64,000 nt of DNA from Roseibium sp. HPY-6 (GTDB lineage Bacteria > Pseudomonadota > Alphaproteobacteria > Rhizobiales > Stappiaceae), in contig NZ_JBEWCD010000002.1 of NCBI RefSeq assembly GCF_040530035.1, positions 1 to 64,000 of the forward strand, read 5' to 3'. Shown here piece after piece: positions 44,351-52,891 of this stretch. Position 1 is the first letter of the stretch; every line of letters begins with the position of its first letter. The position numbers and the translations under genes are program-made. The notes below the pieces were generated by a model. It had not been told where the DNA came from. It did no database searches and saw only the letters and a program-made list of their open reading frames with translations.

Positions 44351-45289
44351 TCAGCCTTTCACGGCGCCGGCGGCGATGCCGCGGACAAAGAGTTTGCCGG
44401 AGATGAAATAGATGGTGAGAGGCACGAGCCCGGTCAGGATCGTCGCGGCCATGTTGACGTTGTATTCCTTAACGCCCTGCGTGGAGTTGACGATGTTGTT
44501 GAGCTGCACGGTCATCGGATAAAGGTCCGGCTTGGTGTAGATGACGCCGAACAGGAAGTCGTTCCAGATACCTGTGACCTGCAGGATCATTGCAACCACG
44601 AAAATCGGCAGGCTCATCGGAACCATGATCCTGAAATAGATCCCCCAGAACCCCGCGCCATCAACGCGGGCGGCCTTGAACAGCTCCTGCGGAACCGATG
44701 CAAAGTAGTTTCGGAACAGCAAGGTCAGGATCGGCATGCCGAAAATCGTGTGCACGATCACCAGGCCGGTCAGGCTGCCGTAAAGGCCGACTTCGCGCAG
44801 CATGATCACGATCGGATAGATCATCACCTGATAGGGGATGAAGGCACCGACGATCAGGATTGTGAAGAACGTCTCGGATCCTTTGAAACGCCAGTTGGCG
44901 AGCGCATAGCCGTTGACGGAGGCAATCGCGATCGAAAGGATGACCGACGGTACGAGAATTCTGACCGAGTTGAAAAACCCGCGCGACAGGCCGTCACAAT
45001 TGAGACCAGTACAGGCTTCTGCCCAGGCCTTCACCCACGGCTGGAAGGTGATCTCAACCGGCGGCGAGAAGATGTTGCCTAGCCGGATTTCGGGCATGCC
45101 CTTCAGCGACGTCACGATCATGACGTAGAGCGGCAGGAGGTAGTAAAGCGAAACCACGATCAATGTGCCGTAGATCATGATATTGCGGCGCGACAGCGCT
45201 TTGCGCGGCTTGCGTCCGCGTGGCCCGGTCATCTCCTGAGCGGCGGGCGCGAGCTCTACTTGAGCGGAGGTTTTGGTCACGTTACCCAC
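44351..45289 (-). CDS. ABC importer permease (MalG type)
   Basis: A 312-residue permease with six predicted helices after a hydrophilic N-terminus of about 35 residues. The EAA loop reads KAARVDGAGFWGIYFRIMVP. The C-terminal end FVRGIAAGAVKG is typical. I chose the GTG at 45289, overlapping the stop of the upstream permease, with GGAGGGAAG just before it. The longer frame from 45328 lies inside that permease. It partners the permease at 45282. Confidence 0.88.
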   Translation of the reverse strand: MGNVTKTSAQVELAPAAQEMTGPRGRKPRKALSRRNIMIYGTLIVVSLYYLLPLYVMIVTSLKGMPEIRLGNIFSPPVEITFQPWVKAWAEACTGLNCDGLSRGFFNSVRILVPSVILSIAIASVNGYALANWRFKGSETFFTILIVGAFIPYQVMIYPIVIMLREVGLYGSLTGLVIVHTIFGMPILTLLFRNYFASVPQELFKAARVDGAGFWGIYFRIMVPMSLPIFVVAMILQVTGIWNDFLFGVIYTKPDLYPMTVQLNNIVNSTQGVKEYNVNMAATILTGLVPLTIYFISGKLFVRGIAAGAVKG

Positions 45290-46175
45290 GGCGCTTCCCT
45301 CCAAATTCGAGATAGGCCCACGGCACAACGATGATGACCACCGTGAGCAGCATCATGGTCGAAGCGGCAAAGCCCTGCCCGAGGTTTTGTGAGAGAAACA
45401 TTGCGTCGTAGACGTATTTGGCGGGCACTTCGGAGGAGATGCCGGGACCGCCGCCCGTTTGAGCAACGACCAGGTCATAAACCTTGATGATGCCGGATGC
45501 GATCAGGACGATGGCGGTAATGAAGATACCCCGCATCATCGGAATGACGATGAAGATGTAGGTCTTCCACATCGGGATGCCGTCGATCTTTGCGGCCTTC
45601 CAGATATCCTCGTCGATGCCGCGCAAACCCGCCAGCATGAGGCACATGATAAGGCCCGTCCCCTGCCAAAGACCGGCAATGAGTATGCCGTAGATGACAA
45701 TTTCGGGATTATAAAGCGGATCGAACGCAAAACTCTCCCAGCCGAGACTGCGCACGACCTCCTGCACGCCGAAGTCCGGATTGAGGATCCATTGCCAGGC
45801 AAGACCGGTCACGATGAAACTCAGCGCAAACGGATAAAGCAGGATCGTCCGGAACGTGTCTTCAAAGCGGATCTTCTGGTCGAGCAGTGCTGCAAGCATG
45901 AAGCCGATGAGGAGCGAAAAGATCAGCGAAAACGCACCGTAGATCGCCAGGTTCTCAATGGATATCAACCATTTGCTGCTGCTCCAGAGACGCTCGTACT
46001 GCGCAAAGCCGACAAATTTCTCTCTGGGAAGCAGCTTGGAATTCGTGAAGGAATAAACCACTGTCCAGGCCGTTCCGCCGATGAAGACGACGACAGCGGT
46101 TGTGATCATCGGCAGCGCCGCCACTTTGGCGCTTAGATTCTTGTGCCACCTAGATGGGCCTGTTGCTGCGGCCAT
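45282..46175 (-). CDS. ABC importer permease (MalF type)
   Basis: A 297-residue permease with six membrane helices. The EAA loop is KAAKIDGIPMWKTYIFIVIP and the TGGGPG segment near residue 240 is usual for MalF-like proteins. It has no large periplasmic insertion. It starts the membrane part of the operon after two hairpins that separate it from the binding-protein gene. Confidence 0.91.
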   Translation of the reverse strand: MAAATGPSRWHKNLSAKVAALPMITTAVVVFIGGTAWTVVYSFTNSKLLPREKFVGFAQYERLWSSSKWLISIENLAIYGAFSLIFSLLIGFMLAALLDQKIRFEDTFRTILLYPFALSFIVTGLAWQWILNPDFGVQEVVRSLGWESFAFDPLYNPEIVIYGILIAGLWQGTGLIMCLMLAGLRGIDEDIWKAAKIDGIPMWKTYIFIVIPMMRGIFITAIVLIASGIIKVYDLVVAQTGGGPGISSEVPAKYVYDAMFLSQNLGQGFAASTMMLLTVVIIVVPWAYLEFGGKRRG

Positions 46176-46220
46176 GTCCTAGAGCCTTTTTGAATAAGTA
46201 TCGGCATGCACCCGGAAGTC

Positions 46221-46244
46221 CCTGCGCGCATTTCTGCGCGCAGG
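46221..46244 (-). promoter_or_regulatory. Intercistronic stem-loop 1 (binding protein to permease)
   Basis: CCTGCGCGCA and TGCGCGCAGG, perfect 10-base arms with a 4-base loop. With stem-loop 2 it fills the gap between the binding-protein and permease genes and probably lowers permease expression or protects the binding-protein mRNA 3' end. Confidence 0.55.
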
Positions 46245-46253
46245 GCTGGAGGA

Positions 46254-46294
46254 CGCCGCCCGGACGTAAGTTGACGACGACGGTCCGGGCGGCG
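46254..46294 (-). promoter_or_regulatory. Intercistronic stem-loop 2 (binding protein to permease)
   Basis: CGCCGCCCGGAC at 46254-46265 and its exact complement at 46283-46294, 12-base arms with a 17-base loop, starting 14 bases after the binding-protein stop codon. Confidence 0.55.
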
Positions 46295-46307
46295 GAGGGT
46301 GACGGGA

Positions 46308-47540
46308 TCAGTCCGCGCTGCTGATGATCGACGCTAATTGCTTCTGTGCGTCTTCGGCGGACATTTCCGGATTGTTGAAGAACTCGACAAACAGGTCGTT
46401 GACCTGCGTCAGGCTGTCGGCGGACATGAGCTGGTCGGGGCCTTGAATGATGTCACCTTTGGCCAGGATATCGAGGCCTTTGCGCATGCAGTCATTCGCC
46501 GCTGAAAGGTCCACGTCTCCGCGCACGGGAAGAGATCCTTTTTTCAGGTTGAAGGCGACCTGCGTCGCCGGAGCCATCATGACCTTGGCAAGTTCACCCT
46601 GTGCCGCCGTGATCGCTTCGTCATCCACTTTCGGGAAGTAGAACGCATCACCGCCTGTCTGGATCACTTCGTTCACGCCGAGGCCCGGCAGACAGGTATA
46701 GTCCTTGCCGGCCACCTGCTCGGCGACTTGGAATTCACCCTGCGCCCAGTCACCCATGATCTGGCCGCCGGCCTTGCCGGTGATGACCAGGTTCGTGGCA
46801 TCGTTCCAGGCCTGAACATTGGAATCCTTCGCCAGATCCCGGGCCGTTGCGGCCGCTTCAAAGACCTTGGCCATTTCTGGCCCACCAGCGATATCAGCAT
46901 CCTTTTCGCCGAAAACTTTCGTGTAGGTTTCCGGGCCTGCCAGGGCAGTCAGGAGCGTTTGGAACGCAAGCGTTGTCTGCCAAGGCTGCTGGCCCATTGC
47001 CAGCGGCACGATGCCGGCTTCCTGAAGCTTAGGTGCAGCGGCGACAAATTCGTCCCAGTTGGTGGGAACAGCCAGGCCGTTGTCCTCAAACGCGGCGTTG
47101 TTCAGCCAGAGCCATTGCGGCGAGTGAATATTGACCGGCACGCAGTAGATTTTGCCGTCCAGCGTGCAGCTGTCGAGCAAGGAGGGCGGGAACACCAGTT
47201 CCTTCCAGTTACCTTCTTCTGCAATATCGGTGAGATCGCGCATGAGGCCGGCTTCGACCAGTTCTTCTGCCTGACGGCCGTGATTGAATTGCGTGGCGCC
47301 CATCGGGTCTCCGCCCGTGATACGGCTGATCATGATCGGACGTGCTGTGCCACCCGAACCTGCGATAGCGCCGTCAACCCACTTGTTGCCCGTTGCGTCG
47401 AATGCCTTTGCGAACTCAGCAACAGCAGCCGCTTCGCCACCCGATGTCCACCAATGGGTAACCTCGAGATCGGTTGCGTTTGCGGCCGTTGCAGCGCAAA
47501 GAGCCGTGGATGCAGCAAAAACTACGCGTAATGACTTCAT
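46308..47540 (-). CDS. Extracellular solute-binding protein (CUT1 sugar importer)
   Basis: A 410-residue binding protein with a signal peptide ending CAATAANA. Sugar-binding features include LEVTHWWTSGGEAAAVAEF at the start of the mature protein, IMGDWAQGEF and QTGGDAFYFPK. I chose the ATG at 47540, with a GGAGGATAAC site; the longer frame to 47630 would include one of the operators. It is the first gene of the minus-strand operon, behind two LacI-type sites. The GH43 gene in the operon suggests xylo-oligosaccharide or a related glycoside as ligand. Confidence 0.9.
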   Translation of the reverse strand: MKSLRVVFAASTALCAATAANATDLEVTHWWTSGGEAAAVAEFAKAFDATGNKWVDGAIAGSGGTARPIMISRITGGDPMGATQFNHGRQAEELVEAGLMRDLTDIAEEGNWKELVFPPSLLDSCTLDGKIYCVPVNIHSPQWLWLNNAAFEDNGLAVPTNWDEFVAAAPKLQEAGIVPLAMGQQPWQTTLAFQTLLTALAGPETYTKVFGEKDADIAGGPEMAKVFEAAATARDLAKDSNVQAWNDATNLVITGKAGGQIMGDWAQGEFQVAEQVAGKDYTCLPGLGVNEVIQTGGDAFYFPKVDDEAITAAQGELAKVMMAPATQVAFNLKKGSLPVRGDVDLSAANDCMRKGLDILAKGDIIQGPDQLMSADSLTQVNDLFVEFFNNPEMSAEDAQKQLASIISSAD

Positions 47541-47602
47541 GTTATCCTCCCATCGAACACCGCGTGTTCGATTGTCCTCTGAATGTGGCTTTCGCCTCAC
47601 TT

Positions 47603-47616
47603 TGTAATCGATTACA
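47603..47616. promoter_or_regulatory. LacI-type operator A of the glycoside operon
   Basis: TGTAATCGATTACA, a perfect palindrome with a CG centre, in the divergent gap between the binding-protein and LacI genes. Its centre is 31 bases (about three helical turns) from that of operator B, so two dimers would sit on the same DNA face. Confidence 0.72.
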
Positions 47617-47632
47617 TTTTGTAGTATCATTG

Positions 47633-47648
47633 ATGTAATCGATTACAT
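47633..47648. promoter_or_regulatory. LacI-type operator B of the glycoside operon
   Basis: ATGTAATCGATTACAT, a perfect 16-base palindrome with the same core as operator A. Likely bound by the LacI protein encoded at 47723. Confidence 0.72.
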
Positions 47649-47722
47649 TTATCATTCTAGGGAAATGGCTCTGTGTCAACCCGGAATGTGGTCAAACGCA
47701 AAACAAACTTCCGGAGACGGCA

Positions 47723-48757
47723 TTGGTCCAGAAAAATGCGCGCATTCGAGACGTCGCCCGGGCAGCGGGTGTTTCAACGGCCACTGTCAGCCGCGCACTC
47801 AGCAATCCCAACCTTTTGACAGAAGCGACCCGCGAAAGTGTTTTTGCCGCTATCCGCTCCACCGGCTACCGCGTAAACAAGGCGGCCCGAACGCTCAGAA
47901 CGCGTCAGGCGGGCGCCGTGCTGGTTCTCGTGCCCAACCTGGGAAATCCGTTCTTTTCCAAAATACTTGCAGGCATCAGCGAGCGTTTTGGCGATGAAGA
48001 CACATCCGTTCTGATCGCAGACACGAAGGATCATGCAACGACCGGCAAGTTCCTTGTCGACTACTTTCTCGATTCTCAGATCGACGGCATGATTTGTCTC
48101 GATGGTGGGCTTTCGGAAAAGGAGCTTCATCAATTCCGGGAAAACGGGGTCGCGGACAAGATCGTTTTTGCCTGTGAATGGGTGCACAACGCTCAGCTGC
48201 CCTCGGTAAGAAGCGACAACATCCAGGGCGCCAGGCTCGCGGTACAACATCTTTATGAGCTCGGGCACCGAAAAATTGCGCATGTCACGGGGCCTTCTGA
48301 CAACGTCCTCACACATGCGCGCCGGGAGGGAATGCTGGAAGAGCGTGCCCGGCTCGGTTTGCCGTCGCGCGATGAGTGGATTATCCGAGGCGATTTTTCC
48401 CTTGAGTCCGGCCGGTTGGCAGCAACCAGGATCCTCGGCATGAAGCATCGCCCGACAGCGGTTTTCTGCGCTTCGGACCAGGTGGCCTTCGGACTGATGT
48501 CCACTTTGACCGCGGGAGGCTTGAGGGTGCCTGAAGATATTTCCGTCGTGGGATTTGACGACATTGAACTGTCGGACTTTTACGTTCCTTCCCTGACCAC
48601 CATTCGTCAGGACAGGCACGCACTCGGAACAAAGGCGGCTGCTCTGCTGCTGGAATGTATCGATCTGAACAAGAACGCCGAGATAGCAAAAGATAAGCCG
48701 GTTTTTGTTGATGTGGAACTTGTTGTTCGCAACAGTTCTGCTGCGCCGGTGGCATGA
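47723..48757 (+). CDS. LacI-family transcriptional regulator
   Basis: A 344-residue LacI-type regulator. The helix-turn-helix is IRDVARAAGVSTATVSRALS, the hinge is KAARTLRTRQ, and the effector domain ends with VVGFDDIELSDFYVPSLTTI. No ATG fits; I accept the TTG at 47723 with GGAGA upstream. It is divergent from the glycoside operon, with two matching operators between them, so it probably represses that operon and possibly itself. The effector would be a sugar or oligosaccharide. Confidence 0.9.
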   Translation: MVQKNARIRDVARAAGVSTATVSRALSNPNLLTEATRESVFAAIRSTGYRVNKAARTLRTRQAGAVLVLVPNLGNPFFSKILAGISERFGDEDTSVLIADTKDHATTGKFLVDYFLDSQIDGMICLDGGLSEKELHQFRENGVADKIVFACEWVHNAQLPSVRSDNIQGARLAVQHLYELGHRKIAHVTGPSDNVLTHARREGMLEERARLGLPSRDEWIIRGDFSLESGRLAATRILGMKHRPTAVFCASDQVAFGLMSTLTAGGLRVPEDISVVGFDDIELSDFYVPSLTTIRQDRHALGTKAAALLLECIDLNKNAEIAKDKPVFVDVELVVRNSSAAPVA

Positions 48758-49152
48758 AAAATTTTGTTAAGCTGAAAACAGCCTCCAGTTGTTCCAACTC
48801 CATGGAAAAATCCCAAAAAGAAACGGGAACTGCAAGCCATTGCAATTACTAAGTTGTCGGGCAGATTTTGCCCCGGCTTTAATTGAGTAATTCAACCTTT
48901 CTCTAAAAAAATCCAGCGAACCCGGGAAGCCCGTGTGATTTTCGTGATTGCATTTTGCGATCTGGAATAGGAAAAAATTACCTTTGGGAAGATGTCGTGC
49001 AAAGTTAAGTTGTAATTGAGTTGTAACAACATACGTATTTATTGCATTCATTAATTCTTACAACATGTTAATTGTAAAAAATATCGGTACTTTAGTTTTT
49101 AATTAACTTGGAGATGGCACTTTGATTGTCAAAATAAACATGGGTGGTCGTA
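48758..49152. other. AT-rich intergenic stretch without a recognised gene
   Basis: About 395 bases, markedly AT-rich from about 48840 on, ending in AATTAACTTGGAG-like sequence shortly before the PstS-like gene. No convincing frame, hairpin with T tract or known RNA is seen. It likely holds the promoter of the PstS-like/GGDEF-EAL pair. Confidence 0.5.
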
Positions 49153-49956
49153 ATGCGTACCTTTGCATTTGGCTTGGCATTGTCGCTGGGCGTTATTTTC
49201 TCTCAAACAGGTTCTGTCTCGGCTGATTCCACACTGAACGTGGTCGGAACAGGCGACGGTCTGGAAATGCTCCGCGAAATCGGAGAGGGTTTCCAGTCCG
49301 CTCATCCGGACATCGAACTTTCGATTCCTCCGAGCATCGGTTCCGGTGGTGGGATTGCCGCCGTGAGTTCTGGTGCAGAACGGCTTGGCAGGGTCGCAAG
49401 ACCCCTGAAGGATAGCGAAGTTGACTTCGGCCTCGTTTACCTGCCGATCGCAAAAATCCCGAGTGCGATCTTTGCGCATCCTTCCACTGGCATCACCTCT
49501 ATCTCGAGCGAAGATCTGGTAAAACTGTTTACCGGTGAGATCAGCAACTGGTCCGATCTTGGTGGCGCGGACATGCGCGTGAAGCTTGTCCGGCGCGAAG
49601 ATGCCGACAGCACGCTCCAGGTTCTGCGTTCTTCCATGCCGGGCTGGAAACAGTTGAAGTTCTCGCCCCGGTCGAAAACGGCCGTCACAACCCAAGAAGC
49701 AATCAACACGGCAAAGGACGTTGAGGGTGCGATTGCGTTCGGCCCCTATTCAAAGCCTCTCGAAGATGGATTGTCCGTACTCAAAGTCGACGGAAATCAC
49801 CCGACTGACGCAGGCTATCCAAGTGCAGTCACTTTGGCCCTTATCTACAAGCAGGGGACGATGGACGGTCAGATGGAGGCCTTCATCGATTTCAGCCGGT
49901 CGGATGGTGCAAGTGAACTGATCGAGAATTTCGGCGGTGTTCCCGTAAAGCAATAG
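49153..49956 (+). CDS. PstS-like periplasmic binding protein
   Basis: A 267-residue exported protein with a signal peptide ending GSVSA. It has a phosphate-binding-protein-like fold: LNVVGTGDGLEMLREIGEGF, then GSGGGIAAVSSG with LGRVARPL, and later FTGEISNWSDLGG. These are typical of PstS-type proteins. No Pst permease or ATPase genes follow. Instead the next gene, 12 bases on, encodes a GGDEF-EAL sensor. I infer a sensory rather than transport role, in which the loaded protein contacts the sensor's periplasmic domain. I chose ATG 49153 over the GTG at 49144. Confidence 0.83.
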   Translation: MRTFAFGLALSLGVIFSQTGSVSADSTLNVVGTGDGLEMLREIGEGFQSAHPDIELSIPPSIGSGGGIAAVSSGAERLGRVARPLKDSEVDFGLVYLPIAKIPSAIFAHPSTGITSISSEDLVKLFTGEISNWSDLGGADMRVKLVRREDADSTLQVLRSSMPGWKQLKFSPRSKTAVTTQEAINTAKDVEGAIAFGPYSKPLEDGLSVLKVDGNHPTDAGYPSAVTLALIYKQGTMDGQMEAFIDFSRSDGASELIENFGGVPVKQ

Positions 49957-49968
49957 CACCCTGACCAA

Positions 49969-52860
49969 ATGATACGTCACTCATCCCTTCTCTGGCATTA
50001 TACATACGGCGCTGTTTTCACAGCGCTGTGTGCCTTTGCAGGTTTGATCGGACTGGTCGCGTATCAGTTGGAAGACAGCATGGCGCGGCAGCAGAGCGAG
50101 TTGCTTCAGTTGTCGCAGTCCAGAGTTCTGGAGACGCTGAATGCAGACGTGAAGCTGGCCGGAAAGCGGCTCGAGTTTCTGTTCGAGGACCGTGTCAGGC
50201 GGGTGAGTGCAATTGCGGCAGACCCGAATATCACAAAAGCGATCGAGTCACGAAACAATGTCGCTATGTCCGAGTTGCTTGGACCATTCGCCGCGCTGGA
50301 CGATATCGATGGAATTGTCGTTCTGGACGATCGGGGGCGCATCGTTGGATCTTCCTCCTATGACACGGACATCGTTGCGCTTGGGTCCGAGCTCCCGAAA
50401 CTTGGGTTTCATGAAGACATCACGCGTTCATTGCGTGACAGCATGCCAGATAAACCTCTGATCTTTAACCGTATTCTGACAAAGGAAGAGTCGCGGGTTT
50501 TTGTTCCCGGTAAAAACGTGAACGCCCTTTCACAGGTCATGTTCGTGCCTGTCTTCGATGATTTCGGCTATGTGGTCGGAGGCTTGCTGGCGCAACGCTG
50601 GCTGCGGGAGCATGAGCCCATGCTGACCGACCTGGCGGACATCAACTCATTCGGCCTGGTGGTCGTCCACAACAATGAGATCATCTCCAGAGCCAGTTTC
50701 AGTGGATCCATCAAAGACATCGAGGCTTCTGCCGATGCGCGCCATATCACCGCTGGAGGCCGTCACGTGATCAAATGCGGGATGCCGATTGCTCCCATGT
50801 CGATATGCGCGCTCCTGCCGATTGAACAGCTCACGGAAACGCAGAGCGAGCTTACAAGGATCGGTACAGAAGAAGAATCCAAATTGCTGAAGCGGCTGTT
50901 TCTCTTCGGCTTGCTTGCCCTTGCCGCTTTTGCAGCCGTTGCTTTTCTGCTTTCACGGCAGATCACGCGTCCCTTGACAAAGATCACAAGAGTTCTGTCG
51001 GGCATTGCTGCCGGCGATTTCGAAAACCGGGTCGTGGGCACGGAGCGTCTCGATGAAGTTGGCGACATCGCCAGATCCGTCGTGTCGCTGCAAAGGTCGG
51101 TCAAGGAACGCGACGCCCTCCGGGTAAGGGTGCACGAAAAGAACACTATCTTAAGGTCCCAGGAAGCGAAGCTGCGGGAGCAAAATGTTCTGTTTGATGC
51201 CGCCTTGAACAACATGTCCCACGGACTTTGCATGTTCGACTCGAGGGGCAGGCTCATCGTTTCCAACCAGCGGTACGCCGAGTTGTTCGAACTCAGCGAA
51301 GAGACGATACGCCCCGGCATGTCCTCGGCCGACATTGCGGACGTGCTCGATGTCGAACTGGTGGAAACCGATGTACCGGTCACCAAAGAGACCAACCTGC
51401 CTTTCGCACGGACGAAAGGCGGTCAGCAAAGCACTGAAATGGTCAGGATCCGTTCGGGCAGGATCGTTCTGACGACCCGTCAGCCGCTTTGTGATGGCGG
51501 TTGGGTTGCGATCTCCGAGGACATCACCGAACGGCAGGAAGCGCGCGACCGCCTTGCATTCCTTGCGCGGCACGACATGCTGACCCAGTTGCCCAATCGG
51601 ATAGAGTTCCGGGATCAGCTGGAAGCTCTGCTGAAGCGGCAGAAATCGCAGGGCGGCGAATTTGGCATTTTGTGCCTTGATCTCGACGAGTTCAAAACGG
51701 TCAACGACTCCCTTGGTCATCCGATCGGCGACGAACTGTTGCGCCAGGTCGCCGAGCGGCTGAAGGACCTGATCAGCGAGAGAGAACTGGTCGTCCGCTT
51801 GGGTGGCGACGAGTTCGCGATCCTGACGGATCTTCCGGTGAGCGTCTATGCGGTCGATGAACTGGCGCAATCGGTTATTTGGGAATTGTCCAAACCTTTC
51901 CAGATTGCAGACCACGAAATCGTCATCGGCGTGAGTGTCGGCATCACCCTGTCGCATGGGGCCGATGTCGCCGGCGATGAGCTCTTCAAACAGGCTGACC
52001 TTGCGCTCTATCAGGCCAAGGAAGACGGACGCAACACGCATCGGTTCTTTGAGTCCGACATGGGAACCGCGGTCAATGAGCGTCGTGAACTGATCACGGA
52101 TCTGCGCCACGCAATCGCGAACGACGAACTGGAGCTTTATTTCCAACCGCAGTATTCGCTCGCAAACAACGCAATCACCGGATTTGAAGCGCTTGTACGC
52201 TGGAACCACCCCAAGCGTGGCATGGTTCCGCCCATGGAGTTCATCCCGCTTGCTGAGGATACTGGCCTGATCGTTCCACTCGGCGAATGGGTCTTGAACG
52301 AGGCCTGCCGCAGGGCCTCTGAATGGCCGGATCATTTGCGGGTTGCCGTCAATCTCTCGCCGCGCCAGCTGCGCGGTCATGGCTTTGGACCGGTCCTCAT
52401 CGGTGCGCTTTCCAAATCGGACTTCAGGGCGGACCGGCTCGAGCTGGAGGTGACGGAGAGCGTCCTGCTCATAGAATCGGAAGAGATCCTCGATGCCTTG
52501 CACCAGGCCAAAACGCTGGGGGTCAAGATATCCATGGACGATTTCGGAACGGGGTACTCATCGCTGAGTTACTTGCGCCGTTTCCCGTTCGACAAAATCA
52601 AGATCGATCAGTCATTCGTCCGGTCAATGGCCTATTCGGACGAATCCGTGTCGATCGTCAAGGCTGTGATAGATCTCGCGAAAAACCTCGATATGACAAC
52701 CACGGCCGAGGGCGTCGAGACTGAACTCCTGCTGGAGATGCTCAAAGACATCGGTTGCACCGACGCGCAAGGGTATTTCCTCGGGCATCCAATGCCGGTG
52801 TCCCAATTGGACGAGCTGCTCTTCGATTGTCAGCCGCCACTAACGGCAGCTGCGCAATAG
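49969..52860 (+). CDS. Membrane sensor with HAMP, PAS, GGDEF and EAL domains
   Basis: A 963-residue c-di-GMP enzyme. A helix at about 10-32 is followed by a periplasmic sensor domain of about 270 residues, a second helix at about 307-327, HAMP to about 380, a PAS-like domain at about 405-520, GGDEF and EAL. The GGDEF motif is intact (612-616). The EAL domain also looks active, with EAL at 740-742 (FEALVRW), NLSPRQL, ELEVTES, DDFGTGYSS and TTAEGVET. It may make or break c-di-GMP depending on input. It is co-transcribed with the PstS-like protein at 49153, its likely periplasmic partner, as in the NspS-MbaA pair of Vibrio. Confidence 0.92.
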   Translation: MIRHSSLLWHYTYGAVFTALCAFAGLIGLVAYQLEDSMARQQSELLQLSQSRVLETLNADVKLAGKRLEFLFEDRVRRVSAIAADPNITKAIESRNNVAMSELLGPFAALDDIDGIVVLDDRGRIVGSSSYDTDIVALGSELPKLGFHEDITRSLRDSMPDKPLIFNRILTKEESRVFVPGKNVNALSQVMFVPVFDDFGYVVGGLLAQRWLREHEPMLTDLADINSFGLVVVHNNEIISRASFSGSIKDIEASADARHITAGGRHVIKCGMPIAPMSICALLPIEQLTETQSELTRIGTEEESKLLKRLFLFGLLALAAFAAVAFLLSRQITRPLTKITRVLSGIAAGDFENRVVGTERLDEVGDIARSVVSLQRSVKERDALRVRVHEKNTILRSQEAKLREQNVLFDAALNNMSHGLCMFDSRGRLIVSNQRYAELFELSEETIRPGMSSADIADVLDVELVETDVPVTKETNLPFARTKGGQQSTEMVRIRSGRIVLTTRQPLCDGGWVAISEDITERQEARDRLAFLARHDMLTQLPNRIEFRDQLEALLKRQKSQGGEFGILCLDLDEFKTVNDSLGHPIGDELLRQVAERLKDLISERELVVRLGGDEFAILTDLPVSVYAVDELAQSVIWELSKPFQIADHEIVIGVSVGITLSHGADVAGDELFKQADLALYQAKEDGRNTHRFFESDMGTAVNERRELITDLRHAIANDELELYFQPQYSLANNAITGFEALVRWNHPKRGMVPPMEFIPLAEDTGLIVPLGEWVLNEACRRASEWPDHLRVAVNLSPRQLRGHGFGPVLIGALSKSDFRADRLELEVTESVLLIESEEILDALHQAKTLGVKISMDDFGTGYSSLSYLRRFPFDKIKIDQSFVRSMAYSDESVSIVKAVIDLAKNLDMTTTAEGVETELLLEMLKDIGCTDAQGYFLGHPMPVSQLDELLFDCQPPLTAAAQ

Positions 52861-52891
52861 TCTTGGGCCTCTAACGTCCGGCAGTCCGCTC

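Noticed and set aside
51151..52503. Minus-strand frame of 450 codons opposite the GGDEF-EAL gene
   Set aside because: Antisense to intact GGDEF and EAL motifs; no ribosome site and no recognisable domain.
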